A DNA stretch of 64,000 nt from Sedimenticola hydrogenitrophicus (GCF_029017505.1 NZ_JAQGEI010000006.1:62001-126000); one strand, 5' to 3'. Positions 35,871 to 46,749 are shown, counted from the first letter of the stretch. Numbers and translations are program-made. Notes: generated from the letters alone by a model not told the origin.

Positions 35871-36712
35871 CGCGGCAGGCTCCGGTGCAGTATCTCCACG
35901 GCGTCGGCAATCATCGGTCCGCCGCAGATCCAGTACTTGTACCCCACCTCGACCGGCGCCCGGCCCCGGGTCAGCCGCCGCAGCACGGGATGTTCCAGCT
36001 GGTCTTGTCCCCGGGAACGGGTGCCGGGGGCATAGGAGGAGGTGAACAGCTGTTCCGGCCGCGCCAGTACCAGCCGTTCCAGATCGATCGTGCCATAACC
36101 GACCACCCCCTCCGAGGCGGCGATATTCTCCCAGCCGGCCAGCTCCAGGGCGCTGTGCTGCAGGGTGTCGATGCCCCCGGTATAGCCGTTGGGCTGATAG
36201 AAGACGCCGCGCGGACGGACCGCGGGACGCCGTCGTGTGACCTGTTGCAGTCGCCGATCCATTTCGGCGATCAGCGCCTCGCCCCGTACCCCCCTGCCGA
36301 TCAGCCGGGCCATCAGCCGGATATTGTCGCGAATATCATCAATACTGGATGAGAGCGGAAACTGCTCCACCCGGTAACCGAGTTTCTTCAGCAGCGCGAT
36401 CAGCGACCGGTCGGTGTAGGCCCCGGCCACGATCAGGTCCGGTTTCAGGGCCAGGATCTCCTCCGCCTTGCCGTGGTTGATCGGGTAGTCCGTGGCCTGC
36501 CGCGCCATGTAGGAGCTGTTGGGTTCCAGCGCCAGGTGGCTGACCGAGGCGATCTGGCCGGGCTCGCCCAACATCAACAGCAACTGGTCGGTGCAGAGAT
36601 TGACGGAGACGACGCGTCGGGGATGTTCGGCGCCACCGACCGTCGAGATCATACCGATCAATAACAGACAAGTGAGTAATCCCCGGTGCAATATTGTTTC
36701 CTGACTACCCAT
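35867..36712 (-). CDS. btuF: periplasmic cobalamin-binding protein (BtuF-like)
   Basis: A 281-residue substrate-binding protein with a signal peptide (MGSQETILHRGLLTCLLLIG, cleavage near GGAEHPRR). RVVSVNLCTDQLLLML and ILALKPDLIVAGAYTD fit the type III (helical-backbone) binding proteins. It delivers the ligand from the TonB-dependent receptor to the permease; substrate assigned from context. Confidence 0.88.
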   Translation of the reverse strand: MGSQETILHRGLLTCLLLIGMISTVGGAEHPRRVVSVNLCTDQLLLMLGEPGQIASVSHLALEPNSSYMARQATDYPINHGKAEEILALKPDLIVAGAYTDRSLIALLKKLGYRVEQFPLSSSIDDIRDNIRLMARLIGRGVRGEALIAEMDRRLQQVTRRRPAVRPRGVFYQPNGYTGGIDTLQHSALELAGWENIAASEGVVGYGTIDLERLVLARPEQLFTSSYAPGTRSRGQDQLEHPVLRRLTRGRAPVEVGYKYWICGGPMIADAVEILHRSLPR

Positions 36713-36743
36713 TCAAATTTGCCGAACTCGTTAAAAGAATACT

Positions 36744-36811
36744 CTCGCAAAGACGCCAAAATCGCAAAGAAAATGCGCAATAAATCTTGGCGTTCTTGGC
36801 GTCGTTGCAAG
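36744..36811. repeat. inverted repeat (TCGCAAAGACGCCAA type)
   Basis: TCGCAAAGACGCCAA at the left pairs with TTGGCGTCGTTGCAA at the right, with two mismatches, around an AT-rich centre. First of three palindromes in the 490-base gap between btuF and btuB. Confidence 0.7.
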
Positions 36812-36831
36812 ATATATCAACGGGCAGCACC

Positions 36832-36996
36832 GTAGGGTGGGTTAGCGGCGCACAGGCACGACACTTCCACACCATGACGACGCCCGGGCGCCGCGTAACC
36901 CACCGACCCACCGACCGTCAAACGGTGGGTTACGGCGCGCACACGGAACCATGCAAACGGCCACCCCCTGTGCGGGACGCGTCCAACCCACCCTAC
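36832..36996. repeat. REP-like palindrome (GTAGGGTGGGTTAGC type)
   Basis: The outer arms GTAGGGTGGGTT and AACCCACCCTAC enclose further inverted copies of AACCCACCG / GGTGGGTTACGGCGCGC. It seems to be a compound of related palindromes. Confidence 0.7.
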
Positions 36997-37029
36997 GAAA
37001 CTGTCCACGGGGACCGAAGAATAACCGGA

Positions 37030-37065
37030 CTACTTCGGCTGATAGTGAACCGAAACGAACAGTTT
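37030..37065 (-). pseudogene. decayed duplicate of the btuB 3' end
   Basis: These 36 bases match the last 12 codons of btuB (37205-37240) at 32 positions. On the minus strand they encode the identical tail LFVSVHYQPK followed by TAG. All differences but one are silent. Upstream similarity ends where a REP-like palindrome begins (37067). The remnant indicates a former second btuB-like gene or a local duplication. Confidence 0.7.
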
Positions 37066-37066
37066 C

Positions 37067-37136
37067 GTAGGGTGGATAAGCCGGTAGGCGCATCCACCAA
37101 CGCCGCGGTGGATGCGCTGTCGCTTATCCACCCTAC
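37067..37136. repeat. REP-like palindrome (GTAGGGTGGATAAGC type)
   Basis: The arms GTAGGGTGGATAAGC and GCTTATCCACCCTAC are the same family as 6585-6655. It adjoins the btuB tail remnant directly. Confidence 0.85.
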
Positions 37137-37204
37137 AAAGCTGTCCGATTAATCCTGGCCCGGTCCCCTCGGCATGTTAGATGAGGAGACCGGGTGATTA
37201 TCCC

Positions 37205-39040
37205 CTATTTCGGCTGGTAGTGAACCGAGACGAACAGTTCACGGCCGCCGGTGTTATAGGTGCGAATGGTCTCATAGTCCCGGTCGAACAGATTACGGAC
37301 CTGGCCGCGCAGGGTCCAGTCCGGGCTCAGGTGGCGCGCCACCCGCAGATCCAGGGTGGCGAAGCCGCCGGTGCCGAGGGTGTTGGTGGCGTTGCTGTAG
37401 CTGTGGCTGCGGGCCTGCAGCGTTGCGCCCAGCTCGGTGTTGCCGAATGCCCGGTCGATGTCGACCCGCAGCGTGCGTTCGCTGCGGTCGGTCAACAGCT
37501 TGCCGGTGTTACGATTGCGTGGATCGAGCAGGGTCAGGTTGGCACCGAGACGCCAATCGGCCAGTTCCGTGCTCACACCCGCCTCCAGACCGTCGATCCG
37601 GGCCTGGTCGACATTCTGTGGCTGATAGATGAAGGGGGCGATCTCCACCCAGTCGATCAGCCCCTCGATTTCGGTGCGGAACAGGTTGATGTTCCACTCA
37701 CCCCAGGACTGCCTGCCGCGGAGCGAGAGCTCCACGCTCTGCGACTCCTCGGGTGTCAGGTTCGGGTTGCCGCTCGAACCCCAGGGGTCCTGATAAAAAA
37801 GATCGTTGAAGGTCGGGGCACGAAATCCGGTGCCGTAGGAGGCGACCAGCCGGAGGTTTTCCGTCAGCTCCCGCCCCCAGGCGATATTGCCGGTATTGTG
37901 GTCGCCGAACGACTCATTGTCATCGTGGCGCAGCCCGATGACGATGTCGTTCAGGCCGAGCATCGTCTGGTACTGGGCAAACAACGCCCGGTTGTCCCGC
38001 TGATTCTCACTGTAACTGCTGGTGCCTTCCACTTGGTCGCGCAGGAAATCGAAACCGAGCGTCAGCACGCTCTCGTCACTGAGCGCAATATCGTTCTGCC
38101 AGGAGAACTGGCGGCGCTTGGTATCGAAGGCCGAATCGAAGCTGCCGTTGGTAAAATTGGTCGTCTCATCCCGGCTCTCGCCCGCGGAGAGGGTGATATC
38201 CCAGATCTCGCTGGGCGCGTACTCCAGCTTGCCGCTCACCGCCTGCTGCACAAAGTCGGTATCGTATAGATCGGTCGGTCCCCAAGCGCTGTCGTACTCG
38301 TTCTCCCCGGTCGCCCGCAGGGCGGTGACGCTCAGCTTCAGCGCGTCGGAAAGGCGATAACCCAGATGTCCGGAGATGGAGCGGTTGTTATACCCATCCT
38401 CGTCGGGATTGTTGTTTTTCAACGCGCTGAAACCGTCCGAGCGCAGGTCGGCCACCCGCAGGCTGTAATCCACGCGCTCCCGGCCACCGGCGACCCCCAG
38501 CGCGACCCGGCGGGTATTATGCGAGCCATACTCCGCCTCGGCCGAAATGCCCTCCCCGGCCCTCCCTTTGCGGGTGAAGATCTGGATCACGCCACCCACC
38601 GCATCGGCCCCGTACAGCTGGGAACGGGGGCCTCTGACGATCTCGATCCGTTCAACCTGGGCCAGGGGGATATCCTGAAACTGGGCGGTGCCGAGGGTGG
38701 CGGAGCCGATGCGCATGCCATCGATCAATACCAGCACGTGCTTGGAATCGGTACCGCGCAGACGGATCCCCGTCGTTTTGCCCAGCCCCCCGTTGCTGCT
38801 CATGGTCACCCCCTGGGTGCCGTCCAGCAGTTGGCGGATATCCTTGGCCTGGCTATTCTGGATATCTTCCCGGGTAATGACGGTGACCGCCGCCAGGGTC
38901 TCATCGATGGTCCGGGCCATGCGGTTGGCGGTCACATTGACCCTGTCCAGGGAGGTCGCAGCCTGGCTGGCGTCGATGGGCAGTAGCAGGGTGAAGGCGG
39001 TGGATAGAACGGCTGTCGGGTAGAACTTGTGACGGATCAT
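37205..39040 (-). CDS. btuB: TonB-dependent cobalamin receptor
   Basis: A 611-residue outer-membrane receptor: signal peptide (to about residue 28), TonB box region SLDRVNVTANRM, plug domain (about 45-155, with GVTMSSNGGLGKTTGIRLRG and RIEIVRGPRSQLYGADAVGGVIQIFT), then a 22-strand barrel ending in Phe/Tyr-rich LFVSVHYQPK. GGAGAGA precedes the ATG. A cobalamin riboswitch lies upstream, and the BtuFCD-like ABC genes follow downstream, so it imports cobalamin. Confidence 0.94.
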   Translation of the reverse strand: MIRHKFYPTAVLSTAFTLLLPIDASQAATSLDRVNVTANRMARTIDETLAAVTVITREDIQNSQAKDIRQLLDGTQGVTMSSNGGLGKTTGIRLRGTDSKHVLVLIDGMRIGSATLGTAQFQDIPLAQVERIEIVRGPRSQLYGADAVGGVIQIFTRKGRAGEGISAEAEYGSHNTRRVALGVAGGRERVDYSLRVADLRSDGFSALKNNNPDEDGYNNRSISGHLGYRLSDALKLSVTALRATGENEYDSAWGPTDLYDTDFVQQAVSGKLEYAPSEIWDITLSAGESRDETTNFTNGSFDSAFDTKRRQFSWQNDIALSDESVLTLGFDFLRDQVEGTSSYSENQRDNRALFAQYQTMLGLNDIVIGLRHDDNESFGDHNTGNIAWGRELTENLRLVASYGTGFRAPTFNDLFYQDPWGSSGNPNLTPEESQSVELSLRGRQSWGEWNINLFRTEIEGLIDWVEIAPFIYQPQNVDQARIDGLEAGVSTELADWRLGANLTLLDPRNRNTGKLLTDRSERTLRVDIDRAFGNTELGATLQARSHSYSNATNTLGTGGFATLDLRVARHLSPDWTLRGQVRNLFDRDYETIRTYNTGGRELFVSVHYQPK

Positions 39041-39245
39041 TATCGGGTCTCTCCGTTACTCCGCAGTGGGAGTGCATAGATGACGAATGCGGGACGGAAA
39101 GAGATACTTGCGGATGCCGACGGATCCGGTTCGAACCGGATTCGTAGCAGGACTGCATACAAGTACAGGTGTTTCCGACCTGCCTGAATGCGTCAGCTAA
39201 CGGAAGACCGCTCTACTGAATACCCCGTTCGGTAGAAATGCGACG
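39041..39245 (-). promoter_or_regulatory. expression platform of the cobalamin riboswitch
   Basis: A 205-base leader lies between the aptamer and btuB. It contains an 18-bp perfect palindrome ATCCGGTTCGAACCGGAT at 39124-39141, with no T tract on the minus strand. Control may therefore be by ribosome-site sequestration rather than simple termination (inference). Confidence 0.5.
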
Positions 39246-39418
39246 CGTGAAAGGCAGGTTTCCTGACTTGCAGATCGACACCCGATGTCGCCTTCCCAAT
39301 CGTTGGATCAGTGGCTTCATGAGACCGGATTACTTGCTTACAGTTGCGAGGACAGCCAAGGAGTTGCCTGTATCAGGCTCACCTTGTTCCCTTTTGACCC
39401 ATGCCGGGCACCTTTCAG
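39246..39418 (-). ncRNA. cobalamin (B12) riboswitch aptamer
   Basis: Read on the minus strand, the conserved elements come in the canonical order: GGTGCC, AAAAGGGAA, GGTG, TCGCAACTGTAAGC, GAAGCCACTG, GGGAAGGC, and a closing AGTCAGGAAACCTGCC. Adenosylcobalamin or related corrinoids bound here would switch off btuB and probably the btuFCD genes after it. Confidence 0.93.
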
Positions 39419-39509
39419 AGGCTGCTATTGTAAGCCACACTGGAAAATCCACAAGGGAATTTATCACCCATGGTTGCCCAGGTGTAGGATGACGGGGCCA
39501 GAGGCTTGT

Positions 39510-40352
39510 TCAGTCTATGGCGAAGCGGATCGGCACCTGAAACTCCCAGCGATCGCGCCCCAGCTGGGGCGGGATAGGGGCAAAGCGACCGAGATCCTGC
39601 ACCGCCCGGGAGGCGGCCCGATCCAGGACGGCGCGAAACGAGCTGCTGCCGATTACGACCCGGGAGATGGTGCCGTCCCTGAGCACGGTGAACCGCACCT
39701 GGACCTCGCCCTCATAGCCCCTCTTGCGCGCCCGCAGCGGGTAACGCTTGTGGCGCTCGATCGCGGCAACCAGGGCATCCATGTAGGTGCGTTCGATCTC
39801 CCGCAACGCCTCCTCGGATGGCGACGGCGACTCCGGGGTCTCATGCGGTTCCCGCCCATTAACCGGTGCGGTGCTGGCCAGGCGCGGCGCGAGGGGCTCC
39901 ACGGCGGGAGGGGGCTGCGGCATCACCGGCTCCGTGGCCGGCGGTTGGGTACGCGGTACCGGGGGTTCCTTCCGCGCTTTCGATACGGGCTCAGGCGGCT
40001 TCGCGGCAGGCCGCACGGCCACGCTGGGCGACTGGCTGGCCAGCAACGCCTGGGGTGTCTTCACCGGCTCTGGTTCGACCCGGGAGACGACCGGTGGCGG
40101 CGTGGCTTGTGAGACCGCTTCCTCGGGTTGCGGCTGCGGCAGGGGTTCAGGTGCTGCCGGGATGGTTTCAGGTGCCGCCGACGCGGGTTCAGGCGCTGCC
40201 GGCTCCCGGTTTTCCGCGCGCACAAGGGCGACCCGCAGACTCTTGCCCGCCGCCGCTTCCGCTCGGTCGTGCGGGGTGAAGCTGCCGAGATAGAAAAAAA
40301 TTGTTCCGTGGGCCAGCAGTGACAGGAACACGCTGACAATGCGTATCGACAT
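39510..40352 (-). CDS. tonB: energy transducer TonB
   Basis: A 280-residue protein: N-terminal membrane anchor (about 5-25), long Pro/Glu/Ala-rich periplasm-spanning region (about 45-190), and a TonB C-terminal domain (about 195-280: YPLRARKRGYEGEVQVRFTV). It couples the proton-motive force to outer-membrane receptors such as the adjacent BtuB. No exbBD genes are here. It starts 13 bases after the pabB stop. Confidence 0.9.
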   Translation of the reverse strand: MSIRIVSVFLSLLAHGTIFFYLGSFTPHDRAEAAAGKSLRVALVRAENREPAAPEPASAAPETIPAAPEPLPQPQPEEAVSQATPPPVVSRVEPEPVKTPQALLASQSPSVAVRPAAKPPEPVSKARKEPPVPRTQPPATEPVMPQPPPAVEPLAPRLASTAPVNGREPHETPESPSPSEEALREIERTYMDALVAAIERHKRYPLRARKRGYEGEVQVRFTVLRDGTISRVVIGSSSFRAVLDRAASRAVQDLGRFAPIPPQLGRDRWEFQVPIRFAID

Positions 40353-40365
40353 CGGACTCTTCGAT

Positions 40366-41802
40366 TCAACCGGTTTTCAGATCCGGAACAGCGCCGCCCG
40401 AGGCAGACCCGGGAGGTGAGTATTCTGTTTGTAACAACTGCAGCATGGCTTTCGCCTTGTGGAAGGTCTCCTGGTATTCGGTCTCGAGCACGGAATCCGC
40501 CACCAGGCCGCCGCCAGCCCAGAAGCGCATCCTACCATCAATATGCTGCATGGTGCGTATGGCGATATTGCTGTCCATGTTGCCATCGAATCCAATATAG
40601 CCGATGGAACCGCAATAGACCCCCCGGCGGTCCGGCTCCAACTGCTCGATGATCTCCATCGCCCGGAGTTTCGGGGCGCCGGTGATGGAACCGCCCGGGA
40701 AACAGCCGCGCAGCAGATCCAGCGCATCCCGACCCGGGGCCAGCCGGCTGCGGATAGTGGAGACCAGATGGTGCACCGTGGCGTAGCTCTCCAGGGCGAA
40801 CAGTTCACCCGCTTCAACGCTCCCCAGGGCGCTGCTCTTGCCCAGGTCATTGCGCAGCAGATCGACAATCATCAGGTTTTCCGCACGATCCTTGCTACTC
40901 CGCAACAGACCTTTCCGCAGCCGCCGATCTTCCGCCGGATCCGCACCGCGCGCCACCGTGCCCTTGATCGGCCGGGTCTCCACGGCACCCTCCCTGAGTT
41001 GTAGAAAACGCTCCGGCGATGAACAGAGCAGCTGGGCCGCCGGGGTGTTGAGATAGGCGGAGAAGGGGGCGGGGTTCAGCCGACGCAACTGCCGGTAGGC
41101 CAGCCAGGGATCGCCCTGGGTGGTCACCGAGAAGCGCTGCGCCAGATTCACCTGATAGCAGTCCCCCGCCCGGATGTAGCGCTGCACCCGGTGGAAGGCA
41201 TCGGCATACTGCTGCCGGGTCATATTCGACTCGACCGTTCCGGTCACCCGGAAGGGGACCCGTGGCGTGGCGGCCGGGAGGCTACTGAAACACTCAGTCA
41301 GGCGTGACCAGCTTGCCGCCGTGCGCGGATCAAAGCCGCCGCCGACCAGGCGACTGCGCCGCTCCTGGTGGTCCACCACCAGGGCCCAGTCGTAGAGCCC
41401 GATGGCCATCTCCGGCAGCCGATCCTCGTCCCCGGCGATCACCGGCAGCCGCTCCAGGGAGCGTCCCAGGTCATACGAAAAATAACCCAGCGCCCCGCCG
41501 GAGAAAGGCAGTGCATCCCGGCTGTCGATCCGGTATTGCCGCAGCAGCGACTGCAACAGACGCAGCGGATCTTCCCGGGAGATGGTCACGGCACCGTCCG
41601 CCCCGCTGATCTCGGTCCGACCATTGCGGGTGACCAGAGTTAGCATCGGATCGCAGGCGATCAGATCATAGCGACCCTGTTTCATCCGCCCCGCCCCACT
41701 GTCCAGGAACACCGCCCAGGGCTGCCCGGCAAGCGGCTCAAACAGTCCACTGGTGTCGTTGATATAAGGAAGTTCCCGCATCGGCGGTGGCGACTGGGTC
41801 AT
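40366..41802 (-). CDS. pabB: aminodeoxychorismate synthase component I
   Basis: A 478-residue chorismate-binding enzyme for p-aminobenzoate (folate) synthesis. The signature motifs are GDCYQVNLAQRF, RPIKGTVARG (the Lys of PIKGT marks PabB rather than TrpE), LMIVDLLRNDLG, FPGGSITGAPK and GGGLVADSVLETEYQET. A longer frame to 41862 adds an unlikely N-terminus; ATG 41802 is chosen, without a clear ribosome binding site. It ends 13 bases before tonB. Confidence 0.92.
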   Translation of the reverse strand: MTQSPPPMRELPYINDTSGLFEPLAGQPWAVFLDSGAGRMKQGRYDLIACDPMLTLVTRNGRTEISGADGAVTISREDPLRLLQSLLRQYRIDSRDALPFSGGALGYFSYDLGRSLERLPVIAGDEDRLPEMAIGLYDWALVVDHQERRSRLVGGGFDPRTAASWSRLTECFSSLPAATPRVPFRVTGTVESNMTRQQYADAFHRVQRYIRAGDCYQVNLAQRFSVTTQGDPWLAYRQLRRLNPAPFSAYLNTPAAQLLCSSPERFLQLREGAVETRPIKGTVARGADPAEDRRLRKGLLRSSKDRAENLMIVDLLRNDLGKSSALGSVEAGELFALESYATVHHLVSTIRSRLAPGRDALDLLRGCFPGGSITGAPKLRAMEIIEQLEPDRRGVYCGSIGYIGFDGNMDSNIAIRTMQHIDGRMRFWAGGGLVADSVLETEYQETFHKAKAMLQLLQTEYSPPGSASGGAVPDLKTG

Positions 41803-41921
41803 GATCAGGGATGGTCGATTGGTATGAAAACAGTTATTCCTTGGAATATGGTGATGGTTCAACTCTCATCCGGGACCCTGCCGACGGCCGGCCGATCACC
41901 AGCCACTAGCCGTTCCTGAAC

Positions 41922-41957
41922 AAAAAAGGGGGCGTCCTCGCGGACACCCCCTTTTTT
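41922..41957 (-). terminator. intrinsic terminator (bidirectional) after tRNA-Pro
   Basis: AAAAAAGGGGGTGTCC / GGACGCCCCCTTTTTT around a GCGA loop, directly after the tRNA on the minus strand. Confidence 0.85.
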
Positions 41958-41961
41958 CAAT

Positions 41962-42038
41962 TGGTCGGGCGGACAGGATTTGAACCTGCGACCACTTGTC
42001 CCCCAGACAAGCACGCTACCAGACTGCGCCACCGCCCG
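41962..42038 (-). tRNA. tRNA-Pro (GGG anticodon)
   Basis: Full cloverleaf on the minus strand: acceptor CGGGCGG / CCGCCCG, anticodon stem CTTGT / ACAAG with loop CTGGGGG (anticodon GGG), T-loop GTTCAAATC, discriminator A and encoded CCA. Confidence 0.95.
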
Positions 42039-42052
42039 AAAACTGAGCGCGC

Positions 42053-42081
42053 ATACTAGGCGGTATGCACCCCATTGTCAA
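42053..42081 (-). promoter_or_regulatory. sigma-70 promoter of tRNA-Pro
   Basis: Minus-strand TTGACA, 17-base spacer, TAGTAT, then a GC-rich discriminator (GCGCGC) typical of stable-RNA promoters under stringent control. Confidence 0.75.
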
Positions 42082-42103
42082 TGCCGCCCTGAGCCCCCGG
42101 GAC

Positions 42104-42463
42104 TCAGCGCTTGAGGATCTGCAACACCTCTTCCAGCTCGGTCCGCAGTTGCCGGGCGATCTGGTGGCTCTGATCCTGATCCTCCTTGGCGCCTTCGCCG
42201 GAGAGCTGCTGCCGCGCCCCGCCGATGGTGAAACCCTGATCGTAGAGCAGGCTGCGTATCTGGCGGATCATCAGCACATCATGGCGCTGATAATAACGGC
42301 GGTTGCCACGCCGCTTTATCGGTTTCAGCTGGGTAAACTCCTGTTCCCAGTATCGGAGTACATGGGGTTTGACGCCGCACAGCTCGCTCACTTCACCAAT
42401 GGTGAAATAACGCTTACCCGGTATCGCCGGCAGATCTGCAGTATTACTGCTTGCTTCCAGCAT
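42104..42463 (-). CDS. MerR-family transcriptional regulator
   Basis: A 119-residue regulator with MerR DNA-binding helix-turn-helix ([25 protein letters not shown]) and wing ([13 protein letters not shown]), then a helical C-terminus without a metal-binding site. This gene commonly follows ihfA in gammaproteobacteria. The start at 42463 is preceded by GCGAGGG, and the gene overlaps the end of ihfA by 20 bases. Confidence 0.9.
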   Translation of the reverse strand: MLEASSNTADLPAIPGKRYFTIGEVSELCGVKPHVLRYWEQEFTQLKPIKRRGNRRYYQRHDVLMIRQIRSLLYDQGFTIGGARQQLSGEGAKEDQDQSHQIARQLRTELEEVLQILKR

Positions 42464-42743
42464 AAGCTTCAACCCTCGCCTTCAATTTTTGACCCGGGCG
42501 GAAAGTGACTACTCTTCGCGCAGAGATGGGGATCTCTTCGCCGGTTTTCGGGTTTCTCCCCGGCCGTTCCTTCTTTTCCCGCAGATCAAAGTTTCCGAAC
42601 CCGGATAACTTGACCTGTCCGCCCTCCTCCAGTGAGATGCGCACCTTCTCAAAAAACATTTCAACCATCTCCTTGGCCTCACGTTTGTTCAGGCCAAGCT
42701 CATCGAAAAGTTTTTCGGCAATATCCGCCTTGGTCAAAGCCAT
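42444..42743 (-). CDS. ihfA: integration host factor subunit alpha
   Basis: A 99-residue DNA-bending protein of the HU/IHF fold. [24 protein letters not shown] and the arm segment [14 protein letters not shown] are typical of IhfA. It acts with IhfB (not in this window) in nucleoid architecture and in sigma-54 promoter activation. It follows pheT by 4 bases, the classic order. Confidence 0.95.
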   Translation of the reverse strand: MALTKADIAEKLFDELGLNKREAKEMVEMFFEKVRISLEEGGQVKLSGFGNFDLREKKERPGRNPKTGEEIPISARRVVTFRPGQKLKARVEAYAGSKQ

Positions 42744-42747
42744 ATGT

Positions 42748-45126
42748 TCAGTCTCTCAGTTGTGCGTTGTAGCGATCGGCCAGCGCAGCGATCACCCGCG
42801 CCATCACGCTTTCCACTTTTTCATCGGTAAGAGTGTGGGAACTTTCCTGTAAAATCAAGCCCAAAGCGAGACTTTTTCGTCCTGAGTCTACCTTCTCACC
42901 AGTATAGACATCAAAAAGCAGGATTTCTCTCAGAATTTCGGGAACAGATTCCCGGATTGTCTGACGGATTGCATCAAAGTCCACTGCCTGATCCACCACG
43001 AGCGCTATATCACGCCGGATGGAGGGGTACTTGGAGAGCGGTCTGAAGGCGGGCAAGCGCCCCTCCAGGAGGCCGTTTACACCGATCTCGAACAGATAGA
43101 CCCCTGAGGTCAGATCCAGTTTCCGCTCCAGCTCCGGGTGCAGCTTGCCGATCCAGCCGACGACGGCGCCGTCCCGGAGGATCTCCGCACTCTGCCCCGG
43201 ATGCAGGGCGCCGTGCGTGGCCGCCTGGAACCGGAACTCCCCGGGACAGCCGGTCAGCGCGAACAGCGCCTCCAGGTCCGCCTTGACGTCGAAGAAGTCG
43301 ACCGCCCGTGCCGGGACGCCCCACCCCTCGGGCTCCGCGTCGCCGGAGAGCAGGCCTGCTATCATTAATTCCTGTTTAATTTCATAATCTTGCTTAATAA
43401 ACCTAAGACCTGACTCGAATATTCTGACACGCGCCTGCTGGCGCGACTGATTGTACATCGCCGTCTGCAGCAGACCCGCCCACAGGGTGGTGCGCATGAT
43501 CGACATATCCGATGAGATCGGGTTGGCCAGGACCACCGGGTCGTGGCCGAAGTCGATCAGATCGTGCATCTCCTGGCTGATGAAGCTGTAGGTGATCGCC
43601 TCCTGGTAATCCCGGTCCACCAGCAGCTGTTTGGCCCGTTGCAGATTGAAGGTCACCTCGGGTTCGGCCCGCATCACCGTGGCCGCGGCACTGCGGCGGG
43701 TGGGAATCCGGGTATAACCGTAGATCCGCCCCACCTCTTCGATCAGGTCCTCCTCGATGCTGATATCGAAGCGACAGCTGGGCGCCACCACCTTCCAGCC
43801 CCCGGCGACCGGCGCGACGCGCATCTCCAGGCGGGTCAGGATGTCGGCAATGGTCGCGTCGTCGATCTCCAACCCCAGCACCCGGGCAACCCGATCGCGG
43901 CGCAACAGGATCTCCGGGCGCGGCTCGATATGGGCTTCCACGGCGGCCTCCACCACCGGGCCGGGTTCGCCGCCGGTGATGGCCAGCAGCAGCTGGGTGG
44001 CGCGCTCGATCGCGCGCCGTTGCAGCTGGGGATCGACCCCGCGCTCGAAGCGGTGCGACGAGTCGGTATGCAGGCCGTAGCTGCGCGCCTTGCCGGTGAT
44101 GATGGTGGGGCTGAAGAAGGCGCTCTCCAGCAGGATATCCCGGCTCTCTCCGGTCACGCCCGAGTGCTCCCCGCCCATGATCCCGGCGATGGCCACCGGC
44201 TTGACCCGATCGGCAATCACCAGGGTATCGCTACGCAGGGTGATCTCCTGGCCGTCCAGCAGCACCAGCGGCTCGCCCTCCTCCGCCATGCGTACATGGA
44301 TCCCGCCTTCAAGCTCGGCCAGATCGAAGCCGTGCATCGGCTGACCCAGCTCCAGCATTACGTAGTTGGTCACGTCGACCACCGGACTGATCGGGCGCAG
44401 GTCACTGCGGCGCAGCCGCTCCCGCAGCCACAGCGGGGTGTGCGCCGCAGGATCGATGTTTCGGATCACACGGCACAGATAACGGGGACAGCCCTCGGGG
44501 GCTTCCAGGGAGACCGGGAAGCGCTCCTCATTGACCGCCGGCACCGGCTCCATGGCCGGCGGGGTAACCGGAGTGCGGTTGATCACCCCCACCTCCCGGG
44601 CGATACCGGCGATACCGAGACAGTCCCCCCGGTCCGGGGTCAGATCCACGTCGATAGCCTGGTCATCCAGGGCCAGGTAGGCCCGGAAATCCGCGCCGAC
44701 CGGGGCGTCCGCCGCCAGTGGCAGTATGCCGTCGGAAGCGGTGGCCAGACCCAGCTCCGCCGCGGAACAGATCATGCCCTGCGACTCCACCCCGCGCAGC
44801 TTGGCGCGTTTGATCTTGAAATCGCCCGGCAACACCGCGCCGATCACCGCCACCGGGACCTTGAGGCCCGCCGCCACATTGGCGGCACCACAGACGATCT
44901 GCAGCGGCTCGGCCGCCCCAACATTCACCGTACAGAGGCTGAGTTTGTCGGCGTTGGGATGCGGCTCGCGGGTCAGCACCTCTCCCACCAGAACCCCCGC
45001 AAACTCGCCGGCGACCGGTGTAACCGAATCCACCTCCAGACCCGCCATGCTGAGCTGATCCGCCAGTTCAGTGGTCGTCACCGCTGGGTTCACCCACTCA
45101 CGCAACCAGGCTTCACTGAATTTCAT
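42748..45126 (-). CDS. pheT: phenylalanyl-tRNA synthetase beta subunit
   Basis: 792 residues, the normal bacterial length. N-terminal tRNA-binding (EMAP II-like) domain (about 40-150), B3/B4 editing domain (about 210-385, [14 protein letters not shown]), B5 domain, and C-terminal anticodon-binding FDX-ACB domain (about 700-792, [13 protein letters not shown]). It pairs with PheS upstream to charge tRNA-Phe. Confidence 0.96.
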   Translation of the reverse strand: MKFSEAWLREWVNPAVTTTELADQLSMAGLEVDSVTPVAGEFAGVLVGEVLTREPHPNADKLSLCTVNVGAAEPLQIVCGAANVAAGLKVPVAVIGAVLPGDFKIKRAKLRGVESQGMICSAAELGLATASDGILPLAADAPVGADFRAYLALDDQAIDVDLTPDRGDCLGIAGIAREVGVINRTPVTPPAMEPVPAVNEERFPVSLEAPEGCPRYLCRVIRNIDPAAHTPLWLRERLRRSDLRPISPVVDVTNYVMLELGQPMHGFDLAELEGGIHVRMAEEGEPLVLLDGQEITLRSDTLVIADRVKPVAIAGIMGGEHSGVTGESRDILLESAFFSPTIITGKARSYGLHTDSSHRFERGVDPQLQRRAIERATQLLLAITGGEPGPVVEAAVEAHIEPRPEILLRRDRVARVLGLEIDDATIADILTRLEMRVAPVAGGWKVVAPSCRFDISIEEDLIEEVGRIYGYTRIPTRRSAAATVMRAEPEVTFNLQRAKQLLVDRDYQEAITYSFISQEMHDLIDFGHDPVVLANPISSDMSIMRTTLWAGLLQTAMYNQSRQQARVRIFESGLRFIKQDYEIKQELMIAGLLSGDAEPEGWGVPARAVDFFDVKADLEALFALTGCPGEFRFQAATHGALHPGQSAEILRDGAVVGWIGKLHPELERKLDLTSGVYLFEIGVNGLLEGRLPAFRPLSKYPSIRRDIALVVDQAVDFDAIRQTIRESVPEILREILLFDVYTGEKVDSGRKSLALGLILQESSHTLTDEKVESVMARVIAALADRYNAQLRD

Positions 45127-45224
45127 AATCTCGTATCCAATCCTATTAGGGTGCTGCCGATTGATAATCAGGGCGCACCGAAAATCGTGTAATACCTACC
45201 GGCCCTGAAACAGTCGGCGGATGA

Positions 45225-46277
<1,053 letters not shown>

Positions 46278-46299
46278 TCAGTGCCAGGACTTAACACTG

Positions 46300-46340
46300 C
46301 ACACAAAACAAAAGGGGAAAGACCAAAAGGCCTTTCCCCT
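46300..46340 (-). terminator. terminator or attenuator between rplT and pheS
   Basis: Minus-strand hairpin AGGGGAAAGG / CTTTCCCCTTTTGTTTT, with a T-rich tail, in the 133-base leader of pheS. In enteric bacteria pheST is controlled by attenuation. A Phe-rich leader peptide was searched for and not convincingly found. Confidence 0.7.
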
Positions 46341-46389
46341 GTCGTTGTCACACGCATGCGCCGGAATTCCCGGCCACAATGACAAGCTA

Positions 46390-46749
46390 TCAGCTGGAGA
46401 GACTGGCCTTGGCCTGTTCTGCCAGGGCGCTAAACGCCGGCTTGTCAAAAATGGCCAGATCGGCCAGCAGCTTGCGGTCGATCTCCACGCCCGCCTTCTT
46501 CAGCCCATTGATCATGCGGCTGTAGGAGAGCCCATTGGTGCGGGCTCCGGCGTTGATACGGGCAATCCAGAGCGCACGAAACACCCGTTTCTTCTGGCGA
46601 CGGTCACGGTAGGCATACTGGCCGGCCTTGATGACCGCCTGTTTGGCTACGCGGTAGACCTTTCTGCGGGCACCATAATAACCTTTGGCCGCTTTAAGCA
46701 CTTTTTTGTGTCGGGCGTGTGCTTGTACACCACGTTTTACGCGAGGCAT
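46390..46749 (-). CDS. rplT: 50S ribosomal protein L20
   Basis: 119 residues, [29 protein letters not shown] at the start; normal length. Binds 23S rRNA early in assembly and, in enteric bacteria, represses its own operon. It follows rpmI by 21 bases. Confidence 0.97.
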   Translation of the reverse strand: MPRVKRGVQAHARHKKVLKAAKGYYGARRKVYRVAKQAVIKAGQYAYRDRRQKKRVFRALWIARINAGARTNGLSYSRMINGLKKAGVEIDRKLLADLAIFDKPAFSALAEQAKASLSS

